A stretch of 64,000 nucleotides of DNA, taken from the NCBI GenBank assembly GCA_001931905.2, contig MSJI02000793.1:19814-83813 (forward strand), written 5' to 3'. Position 1 is the stretch's first letter. Every line of letters starts with the position of its first letter. The position numbers and the translations under genes are program-made. The notes beneath the pieces are model-generated. The model saw only the letters and a list, made by a program, of their open reading frames with translations. It had not been told where the DNA came from and ran no database searches. The stretch comes from Cladosporium sp. IMV 00045. Lineage: Eukaryota > Ascomycota > Dothideomycetes > Cladosporiales > Cladosporiaceae. Positions 11,266 through 22,635 of this stretch are shown one piece after another.

Positions 11266-12381
11266 ATGCGTACCTTGTACATCCTAGCCTCGATCCTTGG
11301 GCTCAGTTCGGCCTCACCTATCGCTGAACCAGCTACAACTGCACCCACCGCTTTCTGTGCTATAGTCACAAGCGTGGTCACAAAAGCCAGAGCACAGGCT
11401 CCGGCAACAACGTATTGTTCTTCTTATCTCAGCATCAAGACTGCAAGGGTCAGAACTACTGTGCCGTCTACTAGGCATGTTAAAGCTTCGAGTCCAATGT
11501 TCGTGCCAGAGTCGTTTATTGACGATCGCACTCCAGCATCACTACAGTAACAGAGATTGCTGCTACCTCGACGGTAACTGCTGTAGACTCAACTTCGACA
11601 GTATATGTTCATATCATCTTTGTTTACCAGCGGACTACATTGCTAACCAAGCTTTCTAGTTTTACTGAACCTACATGCACCCCTCAAGCACCTGTATTCA
11701 AGCGTGCCGTCGCTAAGCCAGCTTGTTTCTCTGCGTACAACGTCGCGACGGCCATATCTTCCGCCTGCAAGTGCCTGAGTATTCCTATGCCAACCACTAC
11801 TGCCACCGTCACCTCCGGTGTTGTCGTCAAAACTTCAACAATCACGGTGAGCCATCACTCCGGATGCTTATTTGAAGTGAATTACAGCTCTGATATTCTA
11901 AAAGGGAACCGCTACTGTGACCGTCGCAGGCGCAACGGTGACACAGCCCGGCGATTCTACCATCGATTTCGGCATGCGTGCCTCTGGCGGAACTGTCGAC
12001 GGACTCAATGCCTACCGGTTTACCTTAAACCAGAAATCCTATTCCATCTTGTTTCGGGACCAGTCTCCCGTTACTAGATTCGGCTTTACCAGCACCTGCG
12101 GCCTACTAATCACGGAAGGACCTGTAATCGGCTCTGGCTACAACTGCTATGGCTCGGCGAACAAGCCTGTCGATTGCAGAGAGCCAGGTTCAGGTTTTGA
12201 CAGCGGCTACCAGCCTCTTAGCTGCGTTGATACGGATGACGGGAAGGTCGCTTGCTCCACGGCAGATGGCGCTTCGATTAACAATGCATGCGACGTGATG
12301 GGGAGAGGGAAGCCTGACGTCTGGATCATCAGTTTTGCACCGCTTCCTCAATGCTCGCAATTCACCATTTTCAAGTCTTAG
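11266..12381 (+). CDS. Secreted Thr/Cys-rich protein, copy 2 (complete 3' end)
   Basis: Same family as the gene at 6590. The ATG at 11266 opens a signal peptide ('MRTLYILASILGLSSAS'). Exons by homology: 11266-11474, 11537-11602, 11660-11846 and 11905-12381, about 312 aa, with the first three exons the same lengths as in copy 1 (209, 66, 187). The C-terminal segment has Cys-containing motifs such as 'SGYNCYGS' and 'NNACDVMG' and ends 'FTIFKS'. Intron 1 has a GC donor (GCATGT) as in copy 1. At intron 2, copy 1 has GTAAGT but this copy reads ATATGT, so the homologous splice would be AT-AG. The nearby GT at 11601 joined to the same acceptor leads directly to a stop. This copy may be mis-spliced. 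Function unknown. Confidence 0.7.
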
Positions 12382-12602
12382 GGCTGATGTTGAAGCCAGG
12401 TATAAGAGATCGAGACACATACCAGACTGCTGAATCAATGATCGACATTCTGTAGGTTTGTTATTGGCCTCGTCACTTGAGAAGATGGTCTCCATGCGAC
12501 GCACTGTAAATGTAAGTCAAAGCTATCAAACCGGTCCATTGGAAATCGACTCGTGGCAGGAATCTTGTACATTAGAACAAAGCTATGATGTGCTTACCCC
12601 AT

Positions 12603-14570
12603 TCAAACCACATCCCCTTTGAGCCTTTCCTCCTTCTTCTCATCCAGACCATCGCCATGAAGACTGTCCTTCTTCTCTCCTGGGCCAACTTCTCCACTTG
12701 CCAAGTCCGCCTCCTGCTCAACGTCTAGAGTCGCTCCTCCCTTTCTCACCCTGCACTCAGTCCATACTGGATTTTCACTCTTATCGTATGCCTCAGCGAA
12801 GATAGCATCGAGCTTCTCGAGCTTGTAGCCGTTCGTCTCGGGGAAGAACCAGAAGACGATGGGAACGAATGCAGCATTGAAGCAGAAGAAGACAAAGTAA
12901 GTCTTCCATGAGATCGTGTTGATCATGATCGGGGCGAGTTGGACGACAGCCTGGAGGAGATTGTTAGCGTGAGACTTCTCTCATCCAGTCAAGAGAAACT
13001 TGCGTAGTTGAAGAGCCTGCAAGGTGTTAGCTTATGAGCGTCTCAGAGGGCACAATGCATAAACCAAACTCACCAGTTCGAGCTTGTACTAAATCCATTT
13101 GCCTCAGCTCTTATCCTCACAGGGGTGACTTCCGCTGGATACAGCCAGGTCACACCAAGCCATCCTAGAGCGAAGAAACTGTTGTATAAAAAGATGAAAG
13201 CAGTGGCAGCATACGCGGGGGTCCTGTTCCCGTTCTCCGCGAAGGATAAGCATGACCCAATGACCGCCAGGCATATAGCCATACCAGCTGCCCCCCACAT
13301 CATCAGCCTTCGCCTTCCCAGACGATCGACGACGAAGAGAGCGATGAGGGCTGCTGCGAAGTATTCGGTGCCAAGCCAACCTGTCATGAAACGTGACAGC
13401 GCCGGGTCGAAGCCTAGGGAATCTTCAAAGACAGTGGTGGCGTAATATGTCACAAGGTTGATGCCTGGCGCCGGTTAGCAAGTCCTAGGCGACTGATAGG
13501 ACCTTGATATTGCAGAAACGAGGAAAGGAATAACACACCTCCAATCTGCTGCATAGCCTGGCAGCCACAAGCCACAGATGCACGCCAACGATTCATGGCT
13601 CGGTTTTGGCTGAGGAACTCCCTCATGGTAAGTTTCTGTCCTTGTGTGAGTGCATTCAGCTTGTTTATTTCATCGATGTCGTTGCGGATCTCCTCATCGT
13701 TTGGCTGAGTGTCATGGAGGTTGGCCATGATCTCTGCAGCGGCCTCGGTCTTCTCGTGTTTCAGTAGCCAACGAGGTGACTCCGGGAAGAGAAGAATGCC
13801 GAAGATGAGTAAGATTCCGAAGATGGCTTGAAAGGCGATGGGGAAGCTAGAATTATATGAGCCTTGTTGTTGAGAAATACAGGCATTGGGAAGAGGTTTC
13901 TCACCGCCATTGGAACGACCCGTACTGTGTCACAAACCAGAAGCCATAGTTGATCCAATCTGGTCACCATTAGCCTGGTGAATCATGTATGAAATTGCGT
14001 CTCTTACAGCTCAGCATAACACCACCAGTGATGAGAGCACCCTCAAACAAGACCAGGAACCCTCTAATTTTCGGCGGCGCAATCTCAGACTGCCAGACTG
14101 GAATAGAGCTCGTGTTCATGCCGTTACCCGCGCCAGTCACGATGCGTCCAACTATCAGCTGTGCAAGAGAGAAAGATGAAGTCTGGATCGCCGCTCCCAC
14201 AAGCATGATGAGTGTTCCGATGAGGACGGCTCGTCGACGTCCGAGTCTGTCGCCGTATGCAACGAAGAAGAGCGACCCTATAAGGCAGCCTATCTCATAG
14301 ATGGCGACAACGAGAGCTTGAATCGCGCCAGACTTGTTCATCGGTTCCATCTGAGGAAATTGTGCTAGGAAGCTCGGCTCTGTGATGATACCGCTCATGA
14401 CGCCCTCTGTATTAATCGATATCTTAATAGCAGTCCTAGAAGCAGATGACTAGGGACTTACGATCATAGCCAAAGAGCAAGAATCCACTGGCAGCAGTTG
14501 TGCAGACGCCAATCTGTAGGGTCCTGCCCCCAATCTTTCCACCCAACACTCCACGATGAGATAGCGCCAT
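12603..14570 (-). CDS. MFS sugar transporter
   Basis: Twelve-helix major facilitator of the fungal sugar transporter family, expected to bring hexoses or related substrates across the plasma membrane; the exact substrate cannot be read. Exons in transcript order: 14570-14462, 14406-14008, 13959-13905, 13846-13539, 13464-13074, 13016-13004 and 12950-12603, giving 540 aa. Signatures: 'GYDQGVMSG' near the start, 'GDRLGRRRA' in the first cytosolic loop, 'FPESPRWLL' before the central loop, 'VDRLGRRRLM' in the second half and 'PETNGYKLEKLD' near the end. Exon 6 is a 13-nt microexon encoding 'LFNY', followed by an intron with a GC donor (GCAAGT). Both are needed to join 'TSSNW' to 'AVVQLAPIM'. The C-terminal tail is charged and cytosolic. 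Confidence 0.9.
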
Positions 14571-15295
14571 GGTGTGAGGAAGAGTAAGTCTGGGAAATAA
14601 CGCTAGATGTCGCCGTGCAAGAGAGGCAGGCGAGTATACTTATTTCACAAGTCCCGGAGTTTACGGTCCCGCAAAGACATAGGACTTCATCTCGAAACCG
14701 CGTCACACGACTGATCAAAAGACTTCATTATGCGCAAGGCAGTCTTCTTTGGGAACAGCTGTTTTGGCGCAAAAGGCAACCGGTGCAATTATATGGGCGC
14801 AGATCATCAACTCAAGCTCATCATGCTCAGTCAACCTTATGGCGATGAAGATGCTGGTGTCCAACGGCCGGGTCATATCCTCTTAACGTCATTCGTCCGA
14901 CTTCTCCTTCGTGAGAATAGAGTTGAGCCCCAGTCGATCATCTAAGATCTGTGACGTTTGAGCTTTCAATGAGGCTGATCATCGTACGCCACATGATTCC
15001 AAATTGCGGTTGCTGCGCCGAAGCGTGCGAAGCGTGCGAAGCGTGACGACCATATAGCATTTAGGACATTGATATGGTGTCAATATCTTGTCTTGTAAAG
15101 GCAGTCATTGATGTACACCCACGAAGCCTAAGCTCGGGAAAGCTCGGTAAAGCTGACTAAGCCCGCTTTTGCAGACGAAAACTCAGCCCAAAAACGACCA
15201 AGTTCCCTGTTGACCAAAATGAAGAGATATATCGTTGTTTCCCAAATGATGCATCATACGAAAGACAATGCAAAAAGCAAAAGATTTCAATCGTG
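14571..15295. other. Intergenic: transporter promoter side
   Basis: Between the transporter start and tRNA-Tyr. It contains a small perfect tandem repeat, three units of CGAAGCGTG at 15019-15045, and shortly after it a looser AAGCTCGG-type repeat near 15130-15155. No gene is supported. Confidence 0.55.
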
Positions 15296-15394
15296 TCTCC
15301 CCTCCCGGGTTCGAACCAGGGACCTCAAGATGGACAATTTTATTATCCAAGACAGCAGTTACAGTCTTGCGCTCTTCCAACTGAGCTAAGGAGA
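15296..15394 (-). tRNA. tRNA-Tyr (GTA) with intron
   Basis: Read on the minus strand, 15394 to 15296 folds as a class I tRNA. The acceptor stem TCTCCTT pairs with GGGGAGA (with G-T wobbles). The D arm has AGCTCAGTTGG, the anticodon stem is CAAGA/TCTTG and the T arm is CCTGG-TTCGAAC-CCGGG. The anticodon GTA is followed by A37, and about 27 nt of extra sequence separates it from A38, the canonical position for a nuclear tRNA intron. That leaves a mature body of about 72 nt. An intron is usual for eukaryotic tRNA-Tyr. Confidence 0.92.
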
Positions 15395-16274
15395 GATTAC
15401 TAGCTGGGCTAGTCTTAGCATGATTGGATGACGATCACCCAGTCCAGTAGTGTTCTGTAGCCATTGACCTGGATCATTCGAGATTCTGGGGTCTCATCGA
15501 GAGAGATATCCAGTGCACTGCGAGAAAAGTGGCTGCTTCGTTTGACTAGTTTCCTTTACAACTCCGTCTCAGTTGCGCGGCCGAGCGTAGCGATTCCACG
15601 ATGTTCGGAAGTATCGCTAAATGCCCACGGAGACATTCCATGATCGGAGACCACGCCGATTCAGTTGGAGGCCAAACGGCTCAGTCGAGTAGGCGTGATG
15701 TGCTTTCAGAGCACGGCGAGTGTCACACCGATATCCCCAAGTGCATGCTTCAGTCAAAAACCGCAAATCGAAGTGTAGAAGAAAGAAGCTGCTGTACCGA
15801 AAGGTACATGTAGGTTTGAGAGAGGACAAGATCGCGTTAGAGCGTGCGTGTGGTCCAACTACGTCATCGCAATCCCGATCTGAAAGGTGCACGTGATTGG
15901 AATCGAGACCACAAACAAAACAACCAATGAGCCTCCTTAGTCTTCGCCTTACAAAGAACTCGGCTCACTGTGAACATTTCATGCTCGCGCTTTTCGTGTA
16001 TTCAAGCTTCTTCGACTTTGAGCAAGAGCATAAGTGAGTTCAAATCACGTCAAGAGCTATCTCACGTTTTCGGCTATTGATGTGTAACTCTAAAGAGGAA
16101 TATAGCAACTCAAGAGAAAAGTGTCATGCAGGAGATAGCTCTGGGTGATAAGATGATGCTTCTTGGAATAGGTGATCGAAAACTGAGCACAGGCATTGCA
16201 AGCAGTCGTTTCCGCCAATAAGAACTCGATGCACTCAACTTGACGGCTACCAAGAGAGGCATGCCTCAAGTCCT
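15395..16274. other. Intergenic, no gene seen
   Basis: About 0.9 kb between tRNA-Tyr and the 3' end of the next gene. Short open frames occur on both strands but none shows protein-like composition or recognisable motifs. Confidence 0.5.
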
Positions 16275-17482
16275 TTAATAGACAGCAGCAAGCGTCGGAC
16301 TGCCAGCTGTCTGCTCTTGAAAGGTATCCAAGTATGTGCGAGGGACTCCCGAGACCAGATTTAAATTTGAATGGAAACGAATGGGCAGACCACTTAGCAC
16401 TTTCTCAGCGGCGAGAATTAGGTACGCGACTCTCACTCTGCCGATCCTCCGGAGTAGCACACCATGTGCATGAGATCGCAACCGCGGCCACCAGCCATCT
16501 TCTGGCAGAGAAGTTTGAAAATCTGCAAGAATGACGACCTGCTCGCTCAGTCTACAAATACGGAGGCCCCTCTGTGTGTCCGTGATCGCATAGTTGATCT
16601 CAGGCAGAATGAACGTGCAAGGGCCGCCAGCACCAGAGGCGCTTCCGTGTTGGTGACCGACCGTCGTCTTGAAAAGCATGGCGCTGAGTCTCTGGTATGT
16701 TTGGAACGCTGCCACACGTTCGCGGGAAATACTGGGCATTTGTTGCAGCTTGAACGAGCTGATCTCGGCCTGGAGAGAGGATATGAGCCGTGGAGCTTAG
16801 GTGAACAAAGTCAGTCTCGACTTACAGATTTGAGGATAGGAAGCCCCGTCTGAATCAAGCGCTTCATCATTATTTGCTGTTGCTCAACACTCGAAGCTGC
16901 CAATTTGGCCTTCATGAACAAGAGTTCAAAGACAGCGATGCTTCGAAATGCAACGTAGTCCTTCACGCGAAGCATGGGACTACCATGGAGCACGGTGGCG
17001 ATGTAGATAAGGGAGAAGAAATTGACGAAAGGAGTGTCGGCCCAAATGAAGCGACCCGCACGGCGAAGTGCGACGATGAATATAGTGAATCGACCTTTGC
17101 CTACTGCCAATGAAGCGACGAAGCAAAAAACGAATGTCCCCACGATAATTCCATTGAGGACGTTGTCAGACAGGTACAGGTTCATCGCCACGCTGGCGGC
17201 GAGGGTTGAGGCTAATAGTAGAGCACCGGTGTTCGTGTAATAGAGCTCAGCGAGTTCGCCATCTTCGTCCTTGGAAAAGATTGAGGTGTAAGCATCCAGT
17301 ATGGCTGAGCTTCGCACGCTTTGCCACGAGCTTGCACCGGCAGAGTCATTCTTAGAGGAAAGAGTTGAACGGTACAAGAGAGTGATTATATTGCAGGCTT
17401 CCTTGACGAGCACCGTCAAGCAACTATGTAGAAGCAGGGCAGAGGCGAAGTTGATTTCTTGTCGCCAGTCGATGGCGGTCAT
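16275..17482 (-). CDS. Uncharacterised multipass membrane protein
   Basis: Not recognised. Two exons, 17482-16826 and 16769-16275, joined by a 56-bp GTAAGT...CAG intron in phase 0, give 383 aa. The N-terminal half carries about five hydrophobic stretches ('SALLLHSCLTVLV', 'GALLLASTLAASVAM', 'GIIVGTFVFCFVASLAVG', 'VNFFSLIYIATVLHG'), so it should be an integral membrane protein. The second exon encodes a less hydrophobic region ending 'SPTLAAVY'. The ATG at 17482 is the first in frame; an upstream exon is possible. Its neighbours on the same strand are a hydrolase and another membrane protein, with no clear functional link. Confidence 0.6.
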
Positions 17483-18200
17483 CGTGTATCAACTTTGAGA
17501 TTTCCGGAGTGCGGAATGAAGGACGACAGATACGCCTGGCAATCGCTTCAAAATGATGAACACTTGAGTTGCATATCGTCAGCCTGATACCATGCTTGCT
17601 ATGACTGGTCAGCCCCATCTATACTATAAATGGAAGGGCGGGACGTTGTGGGGCGGTATGCCTTTGACCGGTTGCCTCGAACGCCACATGCCTCAGCCTA
17701 GCGACTTTGCAGCTAGACCCATGTATGTAAAATATGTTGGAACCCAACGAGGCGCTTAGTGATATGCTCTGCGTCAGACCCATGTGATCATGTCCTGGTC
17801 AGTATGGCAGCAATAGCTTGTAGTTTGAGTCCAAAATTTCAACTCCCAACATTGCTCGTCGGGTTGAGCTGACGACTTTTCCAGCTTTGTGATGATTCAA
17901 TAGAGACTACCCCGGACATGGAAATGCGAAGAGGACAATGGGAGGTCCGACCAGCCATGCGAAGAATAACGCTGAGACGATCAAGGCTAGTTGACACAGC
18001 TCCAAGTAATGCTTTCCCTCCTCGATTGCTGAGAAATTGGTTAATTGAATGCAAATCGCCGTCGAGATATTGAAACCATCGAAGAGCTTTATTCTGCCGG
18101 AATGATCCAACAGCTCGTAAGTGACAATCGTGTTCCCCCGATTGCTTGCAGTTCGTGAGCTGTCATAAGTGCTCATTAGCTCATCTACACAACACTATCT
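17483..18200. other. Intergenic with a doubtful small membrane ORF
   Basis: On the minus strand 18176-17907 encodes 89 aa beginning 'MSTYDSSRTASNRG' with one hydrophobic segment ('ALIVSALFFAWLVGPP'). It could be a small gene, or a detached first exon of the membrane protein ending at 16275 (a GTAGTC donor follows the last sense codons). I cannot decide between these, and it may be chance. Nothing else was found. Confidence 0.3.
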
Positions 18201-19777
18201 CTACAATTTAGCTTTCGCGCCTTTTGATACATCTCTTAACCACGCAGCCACTAGCTCGGCGCAACGATCGATATGTTCGAAGGGCAACTGATGAGTCGAG
18301 TTCGGGACCCAAGTCAACCGAGTCTTGCCCGGCAACTTGCCAATATCCTCTTCCAACATCTTGGCTGGCACAGCGAAAGGCCTAGCTGGCATAATGGCGT
18401 TGAGCGGAAGACTCAAATCGGCGAAGCGGTCGTAGCATTGCGTGCACGTTGCTCTATCGTAATATAGAGCCCATTCCAGTCGAGGATGAGCGGTCAACTG
18501 CAGCCCGCCGTGAGGGTGCTCTACCAGGCCATTCTCGGCGAAAATCTCCATGATCCGGGGATCCCATGAGCGTGTCCTCTTGTTGCGCTTGAGTTGCGAA
18601 AGCAGGGAAGATTTGCTCTCGTGCTGGAAGTCGAGGCCTCTGCAGTACGCTGCTTTAGGGACCGGCCCAAGCTTCCTCTGTATGGGACCGCCAGGTACGA
18701 TTGCTGGATCGAACAAGGTGAGGCTGGCGAACAGATCGGGGGCATGAATTGCAACTAGTATTGCCGCTTGCCCTCCCATGCTGTGCGCAACCACGTGCAA
18801 GTCTGAGCGCGAGAGGTGGTTGTCCTGATCCTGCAACGGGCGAGCGACCAACTCTGCTGAAAGGTCTTGTCCGGGCTGAAGGGGCAAATACGCAGTGACG
18901 AACAGCAAAAGATCGCGTGCGATGTCTTTCTCGCTTCCTGTGATGACGAATATCAGCTAAAGCTGCTGCAACGCCATTGGAGGATTCATTCACCCAGAAC
19001 TCACCATATAGATATCCTGGAGGATTCGCAAGAGCAGTCGCACCGGACATGGGTAAGTCGATGGACCAGATTTCCGCGATGCAGAATTCCGACTTGTGCT
19101 GCCCAGATAACATAGCCTCGATCATCGGCTCGTAAGTCTGGTAGCTCATGTCAGCACTGCATCGTTCAGGATTAGAGGGGCCGACTGACCTCTTTTGGCA
19201 CACTCATGCATGGAAGCATCAAAAGTGTCAACGCTGGTTTGGAAGCATCACGACCGTGACTGTCTTGTTTGGGTAGATATCTCTTGGCCACTAATCGAGG
19301 TGCTGGCACGTCTGCCGCTTCGCCATCTTTCAAAGTGTCTGGATCTCCGTACATACGATAGACACCGCCTCCCGGAGGGCCTTTGGCATTTTCGTCATCA
19401 TAATATACATTGTGAATGTCATCATCTGGTATGTCGGCCGGGTCCTGACTGAACTTGCTTGGTGGCCATGATGTTGTTGGCGCTCGGTTCCCAGTACCAA
19501 TGAATGTGTGGGTGGTCGAAGTCCATAGGGGCGCAATATTCGGCTTATGAGTCCTAGGAAGTTGCGCATCACTGTTCTCCTTTCCCCGGGGGGACGTCGG
19601 AACAACAATTGGCTCTAGAATAGAACGCTTGTATGGTCGACTCGCCAGGAAGGACATGTTAAGATACGTTGTAATCTTCAGTACGAGAACTTGCGAGGTG
19701 CTTTGATTTCTGTTGATAACATGTCGACGGAACGGCTGCTTGCTCGGTAGAACATAAGGAGGTGCATCATCGCTCAT
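18201..19777 (-). CDS. Alpha/beta hydrolase with peroxisomal C-terminus (AKL)
   Basis: Predicted serine hydrolase/lipase of the alpha/beta fold. Exons: 19777-19190, 19137-19005 and 18937-18201, giving 485 aa. The nucleophile elbow is 'VVAHSMGGQ' (consensus GxSxG-like, here A-H-S-M-G), followed by 'LTLFDPAIVP'. A C-terminal His is likely in 'STHQLPFEHID'. The last three residues are AKL, a variant of the PTS1 signal, so the enzyme probably acts in peroxisomes, as do Lpx1-like hydrolases and the hydrolases of some host-selective toxin pathways. The N-terminal 150 residues are low-complexity and polar. An internal Met ('MSFLASRPYKR') is an alternative start. The substrate is unknown. Confidence 0.78.
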
Positions 19778-20211
19778 GGACAAGACCAGCGATTCATTAC
19801 CTGGCTAAACGGGACAATCATTGTTGGTCGAAGAATAATGTTGAGCGCTATGCTGGGGTTCCAGATGCGCACGCATTCGGCAGCCACGCCAGCAACCTGG
19901 ACGCTGGGACAGTGATTCGTCGTCATACACCGCTGTGATGGAATAAGCCCCATGCGTTAAGGACAGAATGAGGAAGTGCACAAGCTTTGGTGGATCAAGA
20001 TCGACACGCTACTTCAGATCTGTCTGAACTTTAATGGTTCAGCCAACTTGCATCATCAATGCATCAAAAGCAAAGTGCCAGAACTGGGAAGGAACTGGAA
20101 AAGGGAGAACCGAAGCAGAGACAAAAGAGCTCGGAATGGATTGGCGAAGAGAGAGACATATTGATTAGATACAGCTTCCACGAACGCATGCCATAGTTCG
20201 ACCAGCAGCAC
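19778..20211. other. Intergenic, no gene seen
   Basis: Promoter side of the hydrolase and 3' side of the next membrane-protein gene. Only short open frames without protein-like content. Confidence 0.5.
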
Positions 20212-22004
20212 TCAGATATGAGGAAAATACGCCGCCCAGTTCGGGACAACGTAAGTTGACGGAGGAGAATTTGGCAAAGCCTTCAAGCTTTCGACGACCA
20301 AAAATGCCCGAGCAATGATGTTAGCAAGAGCGACTACCATCGCAATGGTTTTTAGGGCAAGTCCCGCGGCGTGGACCATCCACAGGGGTTCCATCCAACG
20401 GCGCGGTCTTGACATGAAGTTGTGTATACGACGACGTTCGCGATCAAGATAAGCTGCATTCAGCTCCATCTCTTCCCCCAAGATCATAGCTAGCAAGATG
20501 ACACCGGTGGAAGCTGTCATGATCGAGGCGATCTTCCATAACAAATTTTCGGTATTGGTGCCAAAGTTGTAATGCCATGCAAGCAGATGCAACCCTCCAT
20601 ACGCACCAAAGGTGAGGGCCATACCGAGAGGTATCAAGATACCCTCGTCCGCAGTGGTGATCAGCTCCGCTAGATTGGAGTCCATGTTAGAGATGCGACG
20701 CGCGTGCCATGCTGAGCGCGGAATCTCAGTGAATGCGCTGCTGGGGATTGGAAAATTCAGATCTACCCACGACTGCCACACTGTCCTCCAGCTACTTAGA
20801 TCGTCTTCATCCATGTAATAGTCCGCATTCTCCACAACGCCAGCGTTGATGGTCAAGTAGAAACCCGTATCGGGAATCTGCAATGTTCCGCCCTCCGGGC
20901 TTCGTAGCAAGCGCTCGTGGCTTAATGGCAGATCCCTCAAGAGTCCAATCCTGGATGTAGCAGAGACAAGAACATTCCCGGTTTCAACTTTCACATCGCA
21001 GAAGCTTGGTTGATCGTGGATTGTGAGTTCGTTATCCGTGGGTATCTCCTTAGTCCATAACCAAAGGAAAGGACGAGTGACAGCGAAGGACATAGCCAGA
21101 CCCAAGACAGGGTTCTCGATCAGGACGTGCGACTCTACTTCGTAAGGCTTCTCCCACCAGAACATATAGATCAGAAGAGCGCTGACGCAATGTGCAAAGG
21201 TATTGAGCTCTAGTAGCGATACCGCCAGACCGTCGCCGAGGCGCGCTATGCACTGAGAGCAAAACCACAGGGCCTGGACGCACGTGACCGCTTTCGCGAT
21301 GCCATTTGCCCGACCAAGGCTCTGCAAAACAGCTCTCTGAAGCGGTAGGAGTGTCTCGGGCTCCGATTCTGCCAGCCAAACAATTGCAGTCTTTTGAAGG
21401 GCTAAATGGTCGCCATTTTTACTACGATAGATACACCCTCCACTGAGGGCGTAAAATGCCATTTCCATGGTCCAAGGGAGGTTGATATCGTCCATTTGTG
21501 CGCGTAATTCAGCCTGACGCAGCGTTCTGTCCTCTCGGCTGGAGGAACTGCTGCCAGAACGACGAGTCCAATCTAGTATTCGGATTGGGGCGAAGAAGGC
21601 GAAGGCGGTGGCGTTTAGGCAACTGCGGAAAAAGCTCTCTTTGGGCGGTCGGCTCTTGTTGATCTGTCGCTGCAGCTCCCTCGCATTGCGATATTGCAGC
21701 CTATTGAGCATACGTCAAGCCTCGCCGGCGTAGTAGCGCATCCGACGAACCCATTCGTGACTCACCAGGCATTGAGAGCAACCAACTCTGGAGCAATAAT
21801 GGTTAGGAGTGACCAGCAGATTCGCCGCCACAGCTGCTTGGAAGGCTTTTCTCCGGGCTGTGGAACGTTGAGATGGATAGTGGTCCAGACACACAGGATG
21901 ATTGTGACGATGCAGGTTTGATAGATGGCCCACGTCCCACGCACCGTCGGGTTCGGATGCCAGACGGGCTCAGCTGTGCTGTGCTCGCTGTGGACAACGA
22001 TCAT
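20212..22004 (-). CDS. Fungal multipass membrane protein, WWEKP family
   Basis: Member of a fungal family that I recognise by pattern but that has no established function. Exons 22004-21766 and 21700-20212 are joined by a 65-bp intron, giving 575 aa. The N-terminus has 'WHPNPTVRGTW' then a hydrophobic helix ('CIVTIILCVWTTIHLN'), 'TIIAPELVALNAW', and after the intron 'LQYRNARELQRQI'. A central 'HCVSALLIYMFWWEKPYEV' segment is the family hallmark. At least three further hydrophobic segments follow in the C-terminal third ('IASIMTASTGVILLAMILG', 'AIAMVVALANIIARAFLVV'-like). The exon join is supported by frame (Trp split by the intron) and by the family N-terminus. Confidence 0.75.
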
Positions 22005-22635
22005 CGCTGCTTCTGATGGTGGGTGTTGCGCCGGGGGATGGATGTACTGGTGGGAGTCGAGAGAGAGGCACTTGCATCAGACGGCGAGCAAAGCAGCGAG
22101 GATGCCTGGAGGCATAAGTAAGGGCACATGTACAGGTGTGGTGGCCAGGCTGAGGCTGTTGCGGCTACCATGGACGAAGGCGAAGTGCATGCATGCATGG
22201 GTAGCGTGGCTTCATGGGCACGCCGCCCACTATAGGCCGCATTCAGCCCCGGAGAGGACATCGAAGGCCGGCCTTCGCGAACGACAACCAGGGAACGAAC
22301 TCTCCGGATCCGTTTCCCTGTATTCCTCGTCCTGTTCGAAAAGGATATCGAGTGGAGGTGAGGTGGAGACATGACATGACATGGTCATAAGAATAAAAGA
22401 GTTCGAATGTCCTTTCAAGCTTATCAAGAGTAGACTAAGGTACCTTATGGACAGCCCCACCAAAACAGCACCCGAGGACCCTTCCAAACAGCGACCCCGC
22501 CAAAAATTTTGATGTCCCGAATGCTGTGCTTCACGCTTGAAGAAGCACCACCACACGTCACACCTTCACACCTGCAAATCCCCCCAACACTTGAACGTCT
22601 TCAATACCAGCATCCTAGAACGAATACCGCTCACA
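22005..22635. other. Divergent promoter region, membrane gene / URA5
   Basis: Shared upstream region of two divergently transcribed genes. The part next to URA5 is C/A-rich, as expected for a leader. An ATG at 22537 is in frame with URA5 but lies outside the conserved protein. No other gene is supported. Confidence 0.55.

Larger units (their letters stand above)
7544..12205. repeat. Duplicated block, copy 2
   Basis: Counterpart of 2714-7523, 148 bases shorter because of indels between genes. It starts abruptly after the N-run inside MTR10 coding sequence. The similarity ends at 12205 only because copy 1 ends at the gap; copy 2 then carries on into the end of the secreted gene and unique DNA. 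Confidence 0.93.
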
